From Bordetella pseudohinzii (GTDB lineage Bacteria; Pseudomonadota; Gammaproteobacteria; Burkholderiales; Burkholderiaceae_B): a stretch of 64,000 bases of DNA. The notes beneath the pieces were generated by a model that saw only the letters and a list, made by a program, of their open reading frames with translations, made no database searches and was not told the DNA's origin. Within the stretch, counting starts at the first letter, position 1, and each line of letters begins with the position of its first letter. Positions 52,620 through 61,217 of the stretch are shown piece after piece. The DNA lies in assembly GCF_000657795.2 (NCBI RefSeq), contig NZ_JHEP02000002.1, positions 1 to 64,000 of the forward strand, given 5' to 3'. The position numbers and the translations under genes were made by a program.

Positions 52620-53741
52620 ATGCAGAAGTTCTATCGCAATGTGCTGGGCGGCGGCGGCGGCCTGGCCGGGCTGCTGATCCTGGCGGCCGTGATCTTCGTG
52701 GTCTTCCCACTGGCCCTGGACGTCTTCCGCCTGAACCTCATCGGCAAATACCTCACCTACGCCTTCGTGGCCCTGGGTCTGGTGCTGTGCTGGGGCTATG
52801 GCGGCATCCTCAGCCTGGGCCAGGGCGTCTTCTTCGGCCTGGGCGGCTATTGCATGGCCATGTTCCTGAAGCTGGAGGCCTCGACCGTCGAGGCGACCAA
52901 GATCCAGTCCACGCCCGGCATCCCGGATTTCATGGACTGGAACCAGCTCACGGCCCTGCCCTGGTTCTGGGTGCCTTTCAAGAGTTTCTGGTTCACGCTG
53001 CTGGCCATTCCCGTGGTGCCCTGCCTGCTGGCACTCATCCTGGGCATGGCGATGTTCAAGCGCCGCGTGGGCGACACCTATTTCGCCATTGTCACCCAGG
53101 CCGTCGCGCTCATCCTCTCGGTGCTCATCATCGGCCAGCAGGGCTGGACCGGCGGCGTCAACGGCATCACCGACCTCAAGACCCTGCTGGGCTGGGACAT
53201 CCGCAGCGACGGCGCCAGGCTGACGCTGTACTTCGTCAATGCCGCCCTGCTGTTCGGCTGCATCCTGTTCGGGCGCTTCCTGCTGTCGTCCAAACTTGGC
53301 AAGCTGCTGGTGGCCATGCGCGACAAGGAGGAGCGCGTGCGCTTCTCGGGCTATGACGTCGCCAGTTTCAAGGTCTTCGTCTTCTGCGTGGCGGCGGTGT
53401 TCTCGGCCATAGGCGGGGCGATGTTCACCCTGCAAGTCGGCTTTATGTCGCCCTCCTTCGTCGGCATCGTGCCCTCCATCGAAATGGTGATCTTCGCCGC
53501 GGTCGGCGGCCGGCTCTCGCTGCTGGGCGCCGTCTACGGCACGCTGCTGGTCAATTTCGGCAAGAGCTATTTCTCCGAGAGCTTCCCGCAGCTGTGGCTG
53601 TTTCTCATGGGCGGGCTCTTCATCGCGGTGGTCATGGCCTTCCCGAACGGCCTGGCCGGTCTCTACAACCAGTACATCAAGCCCCGGCTCAAGCGCAAGG
53701 TCTCGCGCGACCCGGCCGACGGCGCCACGGAGGCCGCATGA
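52620..53741 (+). CDS. Amide/urea ABC transporter permease 2 (UrtC/FmdF-like)
   Basis: A 373-residue LivM/UrtC-type permease with about ten hydrophobic segments. The characteristic regions are GGILSLGQGVFFGLGGYCMAM, GGVNGITDL and the C-terminal AAVGGRLSLLGAVYGT. ATG is preceded by AGGAG and lies 11 bases after the UrtB-like stop. Its TGA overlaps the ATG of the ATPase gene (ATGA). Confidence 0.9.
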   Translation: MQKFYRNVLGGGGGLAGLLILAAVIFVVFPLALDVFRLNLIGKYLTYAFVALGLVLCWGYGGILSLGQGVFFGLGGYCMAMFLKLEASTVEATKIQSTPGIPDFMDWNQLTALPWFWVPFKSFWFTLLAIPVVPCLLALILGMAMFKRRVGDTYFAIVTQAVALILSVLIIGQQGWTGGVNGITDLKTLLGWDIRSDGARLTLYFVNAALLFGCILFGRFLLSSKLGKLLVAMRDKEERVRFSGYDVASFKVFVFCVAAVFSAIGGAMFTLQVGFMSPSFVGIVPSIEMVIFAAVGGRLSLLGAVYGTLLVNFGKSYFSESFPQLWLFLMGGLFIAVVMAFPNGLAGLYNQYIKPRLKRKVSRDPADGATEAA

Positions 53742-54481
53742 GCACCACGGAATTCGCCCTCTATATCGAAGGCCTGACGGTCTCCTTCAATGGCTTTGTC
53801 GCCGTCAACGACCTCAACCTGTATGTGGACCAGGGCGAGCTGCGCGTCATCATCGGCCCCAATGGCGCGGGCAAGACCACGCTGCTGGACCTGATCTGCG
53901 GCCGCACCCGCGCCACGGGGGGCTCGATCCGCTTCAAGGACACCGAGCTCACCCGCCTGGCCGAGTACGAGATCGTGCGCGCCGGCGTGGGCCGCAAATT
54001 CCAGACGCCGTCCATCTACGAAACCCTTTCGGTGCGCGAGAACCTGGAAGTCTCCTATCCGCGCGGCCGCGACGTGCTGGGCGCGCTGACCTTCAAGCGC
54101 ACCGCCGACGTGATCGAGCGTGTCGAACAGGTGGCCGAGGAGATCTTTCTCGCTCCGCTGCTGGACCGTCCGGCCGAACTGCTGTCGCACGGCCAGAAGC
54201 AATGGCTGGAGATCGGCATGCTGCTCATGCAGGAGCCCGAACTCATGATGCTGGACGAGCCGGTCGCCGGCATGAGCGTCTCGGAGCGCGAACGCACGGC
54301 CGAACTGCTGGGCCGCATCAGCCGCGACCGATCGATGATCGTCATCGAGCACGACATGGAGTTCGTCAAGAACATCGCGCACAAGGTCACCGTGCTGCAC
54401 CAGGGCAAGGTCCTGGCCGAGGGCAGCATGGACAAAGTGCAATCCGACCCGCGCGTGGTCGAAGTCTATCTGGGCCACTGA
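53738..54481 (+). CDS. Amide/urea ABC transporter ATPase 1 (UrtD-like)
   Basis: A 247-residue ATPase. Walker A GPNGAGKTT lies at about residue 40, the signature region reads LSHGQKQWLEIGMLL and Walker B LMMLDEPVAGMS. The HGQKQW variant of the signature is typical of UrtD. It couples ATP hydrolysis to uptake with the UrtE-like partner. ATGA overlap with the permease gene sets the start. Confidence 0.92.
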   Translation: MSTTEFALYIEGLTVSFNGFVAVNDLNLYVDQGELRVIIGPNGAGKTTLLDLICGRTRATGGSIRFKDTELTRLAEYEIVRAGVGRKFQTPSIYETLSVRENLEVSYPRGRDVLGALTFKRTADVIERVEQVAEEIFLAPLLDRPAELLSHGQKQWLEIGMLLMQEPELMMLDEPVAGMSVSERERTAELLGRISRDRSMIVIEHDMEFVKNIAHKVTVLHQGKVLAEGSMDKVQSDPRVVEVYLGH

Positions 54482-54495
54482 GGCCGGGAGGCAAT

Positions 54496-55188
54496 ATGTT
54501 CAATATCGCTGGCCTGGTATCGGGCTATGGCCAAAGCCGGGTGATCCATGGCGTGGACCTGACGGTGGCGCAGGGCGAGATCGTCGCCGTGATGGGCCGC
54601 AACGGCATGGGCAAGACGACGCTGTTCAAGACCCTGATGGGCCTGCTGCCCGCCATGCAGGGCGCCATCACGCTGGACGGCGCGCCGCTGGCGCGCCTGG
54701 AAAGCCATCAGCGCGTGCGCAGCGGCGTGGCCTATGTGCCGCAAGGCCGCATGATCTTCCCCACGCTGACGGTCGAGGAAAACATTCGCACCGGGCTGCG
54801 CGGACGGGCGCTGCGCGACCCGGTGCCCGAGGAAATCTATGCCCTCTTCCCGGTGCTGTACGACATGCGCCGGCGGCGCGGCGGCGACCTGTCGGGCGGC
54901 CAGCAGCAGCAGCTGGCCATCGCCCGGGCCCTGGTCACCAATCCGCGCGTGCTGCTGCTGGACGAGCCCACCGAGGGCATACAGCCCTCGGTCATCAAGG
55001 ACATCGCGCGCAGCCTGCTCGAAATCCGCAAGCTGCGCGACCTGGCCATCATCGTCTCCGAACAAGTCCTGAGTTTCACCTTGCAGATCGCCGACCGGCT
55101 GATCGTGATCGACAAAGGCCGCTTCGTCCACGAAGACCTGCGCGAACACGTCGACGAACAGACGATCAGCAAATACCTGTCTGTCTGA
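54496..55188 (+). CDS. Amide/urea ABC transporter ATPase 2 (UrtE-like)
   Basis: A 230-residue ATPase with Walker A GRNGMGKTT (about 34-42), signature LSGGQQQQLAIARAL and Walker B LLLLDEPTEGIQPS. The TEGIQPS end is the UrtE/LivF type. Start preceded by GGGAGG. It completes the five-subunit transporter, just before the formamidase gene. Confidence 0.92.
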   Translation: MFNIAGLVSGYGQSRVIHGVDLTVAQGEIVAVMGRNGMGKTTLFKTLMGLLPAMQGAITLDGAPLARLESHQRVRSGVAYVPQGRMIFPTLTVEENIRTGLRGRALRDPVPEEIYALFPVLYDMRRRRGGDLSGGQQQQLAIARALVTNPRVLLLDEPTEGIQPSVIKDIARSLLEIRKLRDLAIIVSEQVLSFTLQIADRLIVIDKGRFVHEDLREHVDEQTISKYLSV

Positions 55189-55211
55189 ACTTCCCTCCGA
55201 AGGAGCAAGCC

Positions 55212-56441
55212 ATGCCCGAAACCCTGATCAAAGTCGATCTGGCGCAATCGCCCTACGAAAACGACGGCATCCACAACCGCTGGCACCCCGACATCCCCAT
55301 GGCCGTCTGGGTCAAGCCGGGCGACGACTTCGTGCTCGAAACCTACGACTGGACCGGCGGCGCGATCAAGAACGACGACGACGCCTCCGATGTGCGCGAC
55401 GTCGACCTCTCCACGGTGCACTTCCTGTCCGGTCCGGTGGGCGTCGAGGGCGCCGAGCCGGGCGATCTGCTGGTGGTCGACCTGCTGGACATCGGCGCCA
55501 AGGACGACAGCTTGTGGGGCTTCAACGGCTTTTTCAGCAAGAAAAACGGCGGCGGCTTCCTGACCGAGCACTTCCCCCTGGCGCAGAAATCGATCTGGGA
55601 CTTCGAGGGCATGTTCACCTCCTCGCGCCACATCCCCGGCGTGCGCTTCGCCGGCCTCATCCACCCCGGCCTGATCGGCTGCCTGCCGGACCAGGCGCTG
55701 CTGGACAAATGGAACCAGCGCGAACAGGCCCTGATCGACAGCGATCCCGAGCGCGTGCCGCCGCTGGCCAACCCGCCCGCGGCCAAGACCGCCCACATGG
55801 GCAAACTCAAGGGCGCCGAGCGCGAACGCGCCGCGGCCACCGGGGCGCGCACGGTGCCGCCGCGCGAACATGGCGGCAACTGCGACATCAAGGATCTGTC
55901 GCGCGGCTCGCGCGTCTTCTTCCCGGTCTATGTGGCCGGCGGCGGCCTGTCGGTCGGCGATCTGCATTTCTCGCAGGGTGACGGCGAGATCACCTTCTGC
56001 GGCGCCATCGAAATGGCCGGCTGGGTGCATATGCGCGTCTCCCTCATCAAGGGCGGCATGGACAAGTACGGCATCCGCAATCCCATCTTCAAGCCCAGCC
56101 CCATCACCCCCAACTACAAGGACTACCTGATCTTCGAGGGCATCTCGGTCGACGAAGGCGGCAAGCAGCACTATCTGGACGTGCACATCGCCTATCGCCA
56201 GGCCTGCCTGAACGCCATCGAATACCTGAAGAAATTCGGCTATTCGGGCGCCCAGGCCTACTCCATCCTGGGCACCGCGCCCGTGCAAGGCCATATCAGC
56301 GGCGTGGTGGACATTCCCAACGCCTGCGCCACGCTGTGGCTGCCGACCGAGATCTTCGAGTTCGACATCCAGCCCAGCGCCAGCGGCCCGGTCAAGCACC
56401 TCAAGGGCAATATCGACATGCCCATCGCCCCGGACCGCTAA
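55212..56441 (+). CDS. fmdA: Formamidase
   Basis: A 409-residue cytoplasmic amidohydrolase of the acetamidase/formamidase family, the same length as Methylophilus methylotrophus FmdA. It converts formamide to formate and ammonia. Visible landmarks are EHGGNCDIKDLSRGSRVFFP, FSQGDGEITFCGAIEMAG and PNACATLWLPTEIFEFD. AAGGAGC precedes the ATG. It is directly after the transporter genes and 10 bases before fmdB, so uptake and hydrolysis are produced together. Short amides other than formamide may also be substrates. Confidence 0.94.
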   Translation: MPETLIKVDLAQSPYENDGIHNRWHPDIPMAVWVKPGDDFVLETYDWTGGAIKNDDDASDVRDVDLSTVHFLSGPVGVEGAEPGDLLVVDLLDIGAKDDSLWGFNGFFSKKNGGGFLTEHFPLAQKSIWDFEGMFTSSRHIPGVRFAGLIHPGLIGCLPDQALLDKWNQREQALIDSDPERVPPLANPPAAKTAHMGKLKGAERERAAATGARTVPPREHGGNCDIKDLSRGSRVFFPVYVAGGGLSVGDLHFSQGDGEITFCGAIEMAGWVHMRVSLIKGGMDKYGIRNPIFKPSPITPNYKDYLIFEGISVDEGGKQHYLDVHIAYRQACLNAIEYLKKFGYSGAQAYSILGTAPVQGHISGVVDIPNACATLWLPTEIFEFDIQPSASGPVKHLKGNIDMPIAPDR

Positions 56442-56451
56442 GGAGCGCGCC

Positions 56452-56784
56452 ATGCCCCTGTACGACTATCGCTGCGCCGATTGCGGCGCGTTCTCGGTAC
56501 TGCGGCCGCTGGCGCAGTGGCGCGACCCCGCGCCCTGCCCCGACTGCGGCAGCGCCTGCGAACGCTATGTCAGCGGCGCGCCGGCGGTATCGGCCTTGTC
56601 CTCGGCCATCAACCGCGCCCGGGCCGTCAACGAACGCGCCGCCCACGAACCGCGCAGCAGCCGCGCGGGCCATGGCATGGGCTGCGGCTGCTGCGGCGGC
56701 GCCAAGTCTCCGGGGCGCACCCGCCAAACCGCCGACGGCGGCAAGACCTTCGCCGGCGCGCGGCCCTGGATGATCAGCCACTGA
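56452..56784 (+). CDS. fmdB: FmdB-type zinc-ribbon protein
   Basis: A 110-residue protein with an N-terminal zinc ribbon: C8-x-x-C11 and C29-x-x-C32 (MPLYDYRCADCG, then CPDCGSACE). This is the FmdB/CxxC-zinc-ribbon family. FmdB was named as a possible regulator of formamidase; the actual role is not clear. The C-terminal part is basic and glycine/cysteine-rich (GMGCGCCGGAK). AAGGAG precedes the ATG. Last gene of the operon. Confidence 0.9.
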   Translation: MPLYDYRCADCGAFSVLRPLAQWRDPAPCPDCGSACERYVSGAPAVSALSSAINRARAVNERAAHEPRSSRAGHGMGCGCCGGAKSPGRTRQTADGGKTFAGARPWMISH

Positions 56785-56794
56785 TCACCACGCG

Positions 56795-56813
56795 GGCGCC
56801 CCTCCGGGGCGCC
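56795..56813. terminator. Hairpin between convergent fmdB and paaK
   Basis: GGCGCCCC/GGGGCGCC with a TCC loop lies 10 bases after the fmdB stop. No T-run. A likely termination or 3'-protecting structure. Confidence 0.5.
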
Positions 56814-56862
56814 TGCGCGCCAGGCGGGCGCGGCGCGGGGCAAGCCCTGCCGCCGCCAGGCG

Positions 56863-58179
56863 TCAGCCCTTGGGACGCTTGTCGATGACGCGGCGCGCCT
56901 TGCCGGTCAGGGTGCGTTCGACGAAGCCGGCATCGGCCACCTGGATGCGGGCGCTCACGCCGATATAGGACTTCACGGCGTGCTGCAGCTGCTTGCCCAC
57001 GGCGGCGCGATCGCTTTCCGACAGACTGCCGAACTCGGGACGCAGTTCGGTGAGGATCTCCAGCTCGTCCAGATTGCCGCTGCGCGTCAAGACCAGCTGG
57101 TAGTGCGGCGCCAGCTGCGTGATCTTGAGCACCAGTTCCTCGACCTGGGTCGGGAAGAGATTGACCCCGCGCACGATGAGCATGTCGTCGCTGCGGCCGG
57201 TGATCTTGCCGATGCGGCGCATGCTGCGCGAAGTCGGCGGCAGCAGCCGCGTCAGGTCGCGCGTGCGGTAGCGGATGATGGGCATGGCTTCCTTGGTGAG
57301 CGAGGTGAACACCAGTTCGCCGGACTCGCCCTCGGCCACGGGCACGCCCGTGTCGGGGTTGATGATCTCGGCGTAAAAGTGGTCTTCCCACACCACGGGG
57401 CCGTCCTTGGTCTCGACGCATTCGCTGGCCACGCCCGGCCCCATCACTTCCGACAGGCCATAGATGTCCACGGCGTCGATGCCCGCTTCAGCCTCGATAT
57501 CCTGGCGCATCTGGCCAGTCCAGGGCTCGGCGCCGAAAATGCCGATGCGCAGCGAGCTCTGGCGCGGATCCAGGCCCTGGCGGCGCTGTTCTTCAAGGAT
57601 GTTGCAGAAGTAGGAAGGCGTGACCATGATGATGTCCGGACGGAAATCATTGATCAGCTGCACCTGCTTCTCGGTCTGGCCGCCCGACATGGGGATGACG
57701 GTGCAGCCCAGGCGCTCTGCGCCGTAGTGCGCGCCCAGCCCGCCCGTGAACAGGCCGTAGCCATAGGCCACGTGGATGATGTCGCCCGGCTTGCCGCCCG
57801 CGGCGCGGATGGAGCGCGCCACCAGGTTGGCCCAGTTGTCCAGGTCGCGCGCGGTATAGCCGACCACGGTGGGCTTGCCGGTCGTGCCGCTGGAGGCATG
57901 GACGCGCGATATGCGCTCGCGCGGCACGGCGAACATGCCGAAGGGGTAGTTGTCGCGCAGGTCTTTCTTGCTCGTGAAAGGAAACTTGGCGATGTCGGAG
58001 AGCTGCTTGAGATCGTCCGGGTGCACGCCCGCCTCGTCGAAGGCCTTTTTATAGTGCGGCACATTCTGGTAGGCGTGGCTGACAGTCCATTTCAGCCTTT
58101 CGAGCTGCAAGGCCTGCAGTTCGTCGCGGCTGGCGTGTTCGATCGGATCCAGCCCCGGCTTGCTGAGGGTAGTGGGCAT
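56863..58179 (-). CDS. paaK: Phenylacetate-CoA ligase
   Basis: A 438-residue AMP-forming ligase that activates phenylacetate to phenylacetyl-CoA, the entry step of the aerobic hybrid pathway. The ATP-binding motif SSGTTGKPTVVGYT is present, then YGLSEVMGPGVA and the C-terminal KARRVIDKR region carrying the catalytic lysine. AGGAGAGAG lies before the ATG at 58179, a better start than a longer frame at 58230. It is the last gene of this paa group, 67 bases after paaI. Confidence 0.95.
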   Translation of the reverse strand: MPTTLSKPGLDPIEHASRDELQALQLERLKWTVSHAYQNVPHYKKAFDEAGVHPDDLKQLSDIAKFPFTSKKDLRDNYPFGMFAVPRERISRVHASSGTTGKPTVVGYTARDLDNWANLVARSIRAAGGKPGDIIHVAYGYGLFTGGLGAHYGAERLGCTVIPMSGGQTEKQVQLINDFRPDIIMVTPSYFCNILEEQRRQGLDPRQSSLRIGIFGAEPWTGQMRQDIEAEAGIDAVDIYGLSEVMGPGVASECVETKDGPVVWEDHFYAEIINPDTGVPVAEGESGELVFTSLTKEAMPIIRYRTRDLTRLLPPTSRSMRRIGKITGRSDDMLIVRGVNLFPTQVEELVLKITQLAPHYQLVLTRSGNLDELEILTELRPEFGSLSESDRAAVGKQLQHAVKSYIGVSARIQVADAGFVERTLTGKARRVIDKRPKG

Positions 58180-58246
58180 GGTGTCTCTCTCCTGAATATT
58201 CTGCGCGGCCCCGTCGGGCCGCCTTCGCAATTGAAAAACCTCGGGC

Positions 58247-58711
58247 TCAAGCCTCGGCGTCGCCGACGATCTGCCCTTTTATTCGATAGGAACGGCCGCG
58301 GAAAACGGCCACATTGCGTCCTTCCTGGTTGGTCACGGTGATGTCATAGACACCGGTGCGGCCGGCCAGCGAACGCTCCTGCGCCACGGCGGTGAGCACA
58401 TCGCCCTCATAGCCCGGCGCGAGATAGTCGATGACGCAGCCCGAGGCCACGGTGCTGACGTTGCGCGAATTGCAGGCGAAGGCAAAGGTGCTGTCGGCCA
58501 GGGCGAAAATGAAGCCGCCATGGCAGGTCTTGTGGCCGTTGAGCATATCGCCGCGCACCGTCATGGTCAGGCGGGCATAGCCGGGGGCGATCTCCACCAC
58601 CTTCATGCCCAGGGCCTGGGAGGCGGCATCGCCGGCATACATGGTCGCGCCGACCGCTTCGGCCAGCGCCTGGGGATCGGTGGGCACCGCTGTCTGGAGT
58701 GCGCTCATCAT
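58247..58711 (-). CDS. paaI: Hydroxyphenylacetyl-CoA thioesterase PaaI
   Basis: A 154-residue hotdog-fold thioesterase. The core motif is CHGGFIFALADSTFAFACN, with the active-site histidine region and aspartate (ADS). It hydrolyses stalled ring-hydroxylated CoA intermediates, freeing CoA. The start overlaps the paaG stop (ATGATGA); 58708 is an alternative. Length equals the usual 140-155. Confidence 0.92.
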   Translation of the reverse strand: MMSALQTAVPTDPQALAEAVGATMYAGDAASQALGMKVVEIAPGYARLTMTVRGDMLNGHKTCHGGFIFALADSTFAFACNSRNVSTVASGCVIDYLAPGYEGDVLTAVAQERSLAGRTGVYDITVTNQEGRNVAVFRGRSYRIKGQIVGDAEA

Positions 58712-59496
58712 TGCCCCTTGAACTGCGGTTCGCGCTTGTCGAGGAAGGCCGCGACCCCCTCGGCATAGTCGGCGCTGCGGCCCAGTTCGCGCATCATGTC
58801 GCGCTCCAGGTCGAGCTGGGCGGCCAGGTCATTGGACAGACTGGCCTGCAGGGCGCGCTTGGTGAAGGCCAGCCCCTTGGTCGGCGCGCGCGCGAAGTGG
58901 CGCGCCATGCCGTCCAGCGTGTCGTCAAATGCCTCGTCGGCCACGCATTGCCAGATCAGGCCCCATTCCTGCGCCTGGCGCGCCGGAATCTTGTCGCCCA
59001 GCATGGCCAGCCCGAAGGCGCGGGCACGGCCCACCAGGCGCGGCAGCGCGAAGGTGCCGCCGGTGTCCGGGATCAGCCCCAGGCGGCAGAACGACTGGAT
59101 GAAGCTGGCCGATTCCTTGGCGATGACGATGTCGCCGGCCAGCGCCAGATTGGCGCCCGCGCCGGCGGCCACGCCGTTGACGCCCACCAGCACCGGCATG
59201 GGCAGCGCCGCCAGGCGGCGCACCAGCGGCGCGTAATACTTCTCGACGGTCTCGCCCAGATCGGGCGGCGCGCCGTCCGGACCTGGACGGCGTTCGGAGA
59301 GATCCTGGCCGGCGCAGAAGCCGCGGCCCGCGCCGGTCAGCACCAGCACGCGGGCGCCCTGGGTCTCGACCTGGGTCAGCGCATCGGCCACCTCGCCATG
59401 CATGCGGGCGGTGAAGCTGTTGAGTTTGTCGGGGCGGTTCAAGGTCAGCCGGGCGATGCCGTCGGCCAGCGAAAACTGGATGTCCTGGTAGCTCAT
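58708..59496 (-). CDS. paaG: 2-(1,2-epoxy-1,2-dihydrophenyl)acetyl-CoA isomerase PaaG
   Basis: A 262-residue crotonase-fold enzyme that turns the ring-epoxide into oxepin-CoA. The oxyanion-hole elements are GAGRGFCAGQDLSER and NGVAAGAGANLALAGDI; GLIPDTGGTF carries the catalytic aspartate. ATG 59496 follows AGGAG; a longer frame to 59604 is poorly conserved and overlaps paaN. PaaG is favoured over the hydratase PaaF by GAGANL and IPDTGG. Confidence 0.93.
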   Translation of the reverse strand: MSYQDIQFSLADGIARLTLNRPDKLNSFTARMHGEVADALTQVETQGARVLVLTGAGRGFCAGQDLSERRPGPDGAPPDLGETVEKYYAPLVRRLAALPMPVLVGVNGVAAGAGANLALAGDIVIAKESASFIQSFCRLGLIPDTGGTFALPRLVGRARAFGLAMLGDKIPARQAQEWGLIWQCVADEAFDDTLDGMARHFARAPTKGLAFTKRALQASLSNDLAAQLDLERDMMRELGRSADYAEGVAAFLDKREPQFKGQ

Positions 59497-59506
59497 GGCA
59501 GGCTCC

Positions 59507-61171
59507 TCAAACGTGACGGCGGGTTTGCACCACGCGGAAGCGGTTGGCCACGAAGGCGCTATCCGACAGGGCCGCATTGGCGGCCGGGTTGGCGCCGGTG
59601 CCATGGAAATCGCTGAAAGCGGCGGTCTGATTGACGAAGACCGCGCCGGTCAGGTTGAGCGACAACGCCACGCCGGCGACCTCGGCCGCATCCTGGATGC
59701 GGGCGGCCACGCCCTCGTCGGTGGTGTAGGCCGACAGGCTGAGCGCGCCATGCTCGCGCACGGTGTCGCGCGCCAGCGCCACGCTGTGCTCGGTCGAATC
59801 GGTCGCCACCACGAAGGAGATGGGGCCGAACCATTCCTGGAAAATACGGCTGTCGCCGGCCTCGGCGCGCAGCACCAGGGGCGTGCGCACGCGCGCCTGC
59901 TCGAATTGCGGGTGCTGCAGGCTGCGCGAGTCGGCCAGCACCGGCAGGCCCAGGGCGCGGGCGCGCTCGATGCGCTCGGCCGTCGCCTCGCTCTGGATGG
60001 CGCCGGTCAGCTCGACCGCGCGGGCCGCGTCGCCGGCCAGCTTTTCGACCGCCGTGGCGATGGCCTGGGCCACCTCGTCGAAACTCAGGCGGCCTTCGGC
60101 CGTCTGGATGCCGTCACGCGGCACATAGATATTCTGGGGCGCCGTGCACATCTGGCCGGAATACAGCGCCAGCGAAAACGCCAGGTTGCGCGCCACGCCC
60201 TTGATGTCTTCGGCCGAATCGATGATGACCTGGTTGACGCCGGCCTTTTCGGTGTAGACCAGGGCCTGGCGGGCGTTCTGCTCCAGCCAGTCGCCATTGG
60301 CCGTGCTGCCGGTGAAGTCGATGATCTTGACGGCGGGATCCAGCGCCAGGCGCTGCGCGGTGTCGTCGCCCGCCTCGTGGACGGCCAGTTGCACCACGTC
60401 GGGGTCGAAGCCGGCCTCGGCCAGCACTTCGCGCGCCACCTGAACGGTCAGGGCCAGGGGCAGGATGGCCGCCGGATGCGGCTTGACGATGACGGTATTG
60501 CCGGTCGCCAGGCTGGCGAACAGGCCCGGATAGCCGTTCCAGGTGGGGAAGGTCGAGCAGCCGATCACCAGGGCCACGCCGCGCGGCACCACGGTAAAGC
60601 GCTTTTCCATCTTGATGGGATCATTCTTGCCTTGGGGCTTTTCCCAGAGCGCGACCTCGGGGATGCGCGACATTTCCTGCCAGGCATAGGCCACGGCCTC
60701 CAGGCCGCGGTCCTGGGCATGGGGGCCGCCAGCCTGGAAGGCCATCATGAAACCCTGGCCAGTCGTATGCTGCACGGCATGCGCCATCTCGAAGCTGCGG
60801 CGGTTCAGGCGCGCCAGGATCTCCAGCGACACGCCCACCCAGGCGCGGGGGCCGGCGCGGCGCCAGGCCTGGCCGGCCATGCCGGCATTGGCCAGCAGCG
60901 TGGCCGGCGCGATGCGCGGATAGGCGATGTTCAGGGCAAAGCCAAAGGGCGAGACTTCGCCGCCCGCCTTGCCTTGGGCGCCAGTCGCCGCCAGCGGGAA
61001 ATCCTTGCCCAACAGGGCCTCGAAGGCGGCCTGGCCATCCTGGGCCGCCGTCTCGCCATAGTTGCGCGGGCTGGGCGACTCGGCAAACGGGCTCCAGTAG
61101 CCGCGTTCGCGGGCGGCCGCCAGGGCCTTTTCCAGCACGGGCTGGTGACGTTCAAAGAAATCTTGGGACAC
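59507..61171 (-). CDS. paaN: Phenylacetate degradation aldehyde dehydrogenase PaaN
   Basis: A 554-residue aldehyde-dehydrogenase-family protein of the PaaN type. It carries a catalytic-cysteine region SGQMCTAPQNIYVPRD and the glycine-rich NAD(P) region FTGSTANGDWLE. It probably handles the reactive semialdehyde produced after ring opening, as the dehydrogenase half of E. coli PaaZ does. It lacks the C-terminal MaoC hydratase domain of PaaZ. It lies 10 bases upstream of paaG and 46 bases after paaE. Confidence 0.9.
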   Translation of the reverse strand: MSQDFFERHQPVLEKALAAARERGYWSPFAESPSPRNYGETAAQDGQAAFEALLGKDFPLAATGAQGKAGGEVSPFGFALNIAYPRIAPATLLANAGMAGQAWRRAGPRAWVGVSLEILARLNRRSFEMAHAVQHTTGQGFMMAFQAGGPHAQDRGLEAVAYAWQEMSRIPEVALWEKPQGKNDPIKMEKRFTVVPRGVALVIGCSTFPTWNGYPGLFASLATGNTVIVKPHPAAILPLALTVQVAREVLAEAGFDPDVVQLAVHEAGDDTAQRLALDPAVKIIDFTGSTANGDWLEQNARQALVYTEKAGVNQVIIDSAEDIKGVARNLAFSLALYSGQMCTAPQNIYVPRDGIQTAEGRLSFDEVAQAIATAVEKLAGDAARAVELTGAIQSEATAERIERARALGLPVLADSRSLQHPQFEQARVRTPLVLRAEAGDSRIFQEWFGPISFVVATDSTEHSVALARDTVREHGALSLSAYTTDEGVAARIQDAAEVAGVALSLNLTGAVFVNQTAAFSDFHGTGANPAANAALSDSAFVANRFRVVQTRRHV

Positions 61172-61217
61172 TGCCTACTCTCCGATTATTTTTGTGAATC
61201 CGCAATGAGGACCGCGC

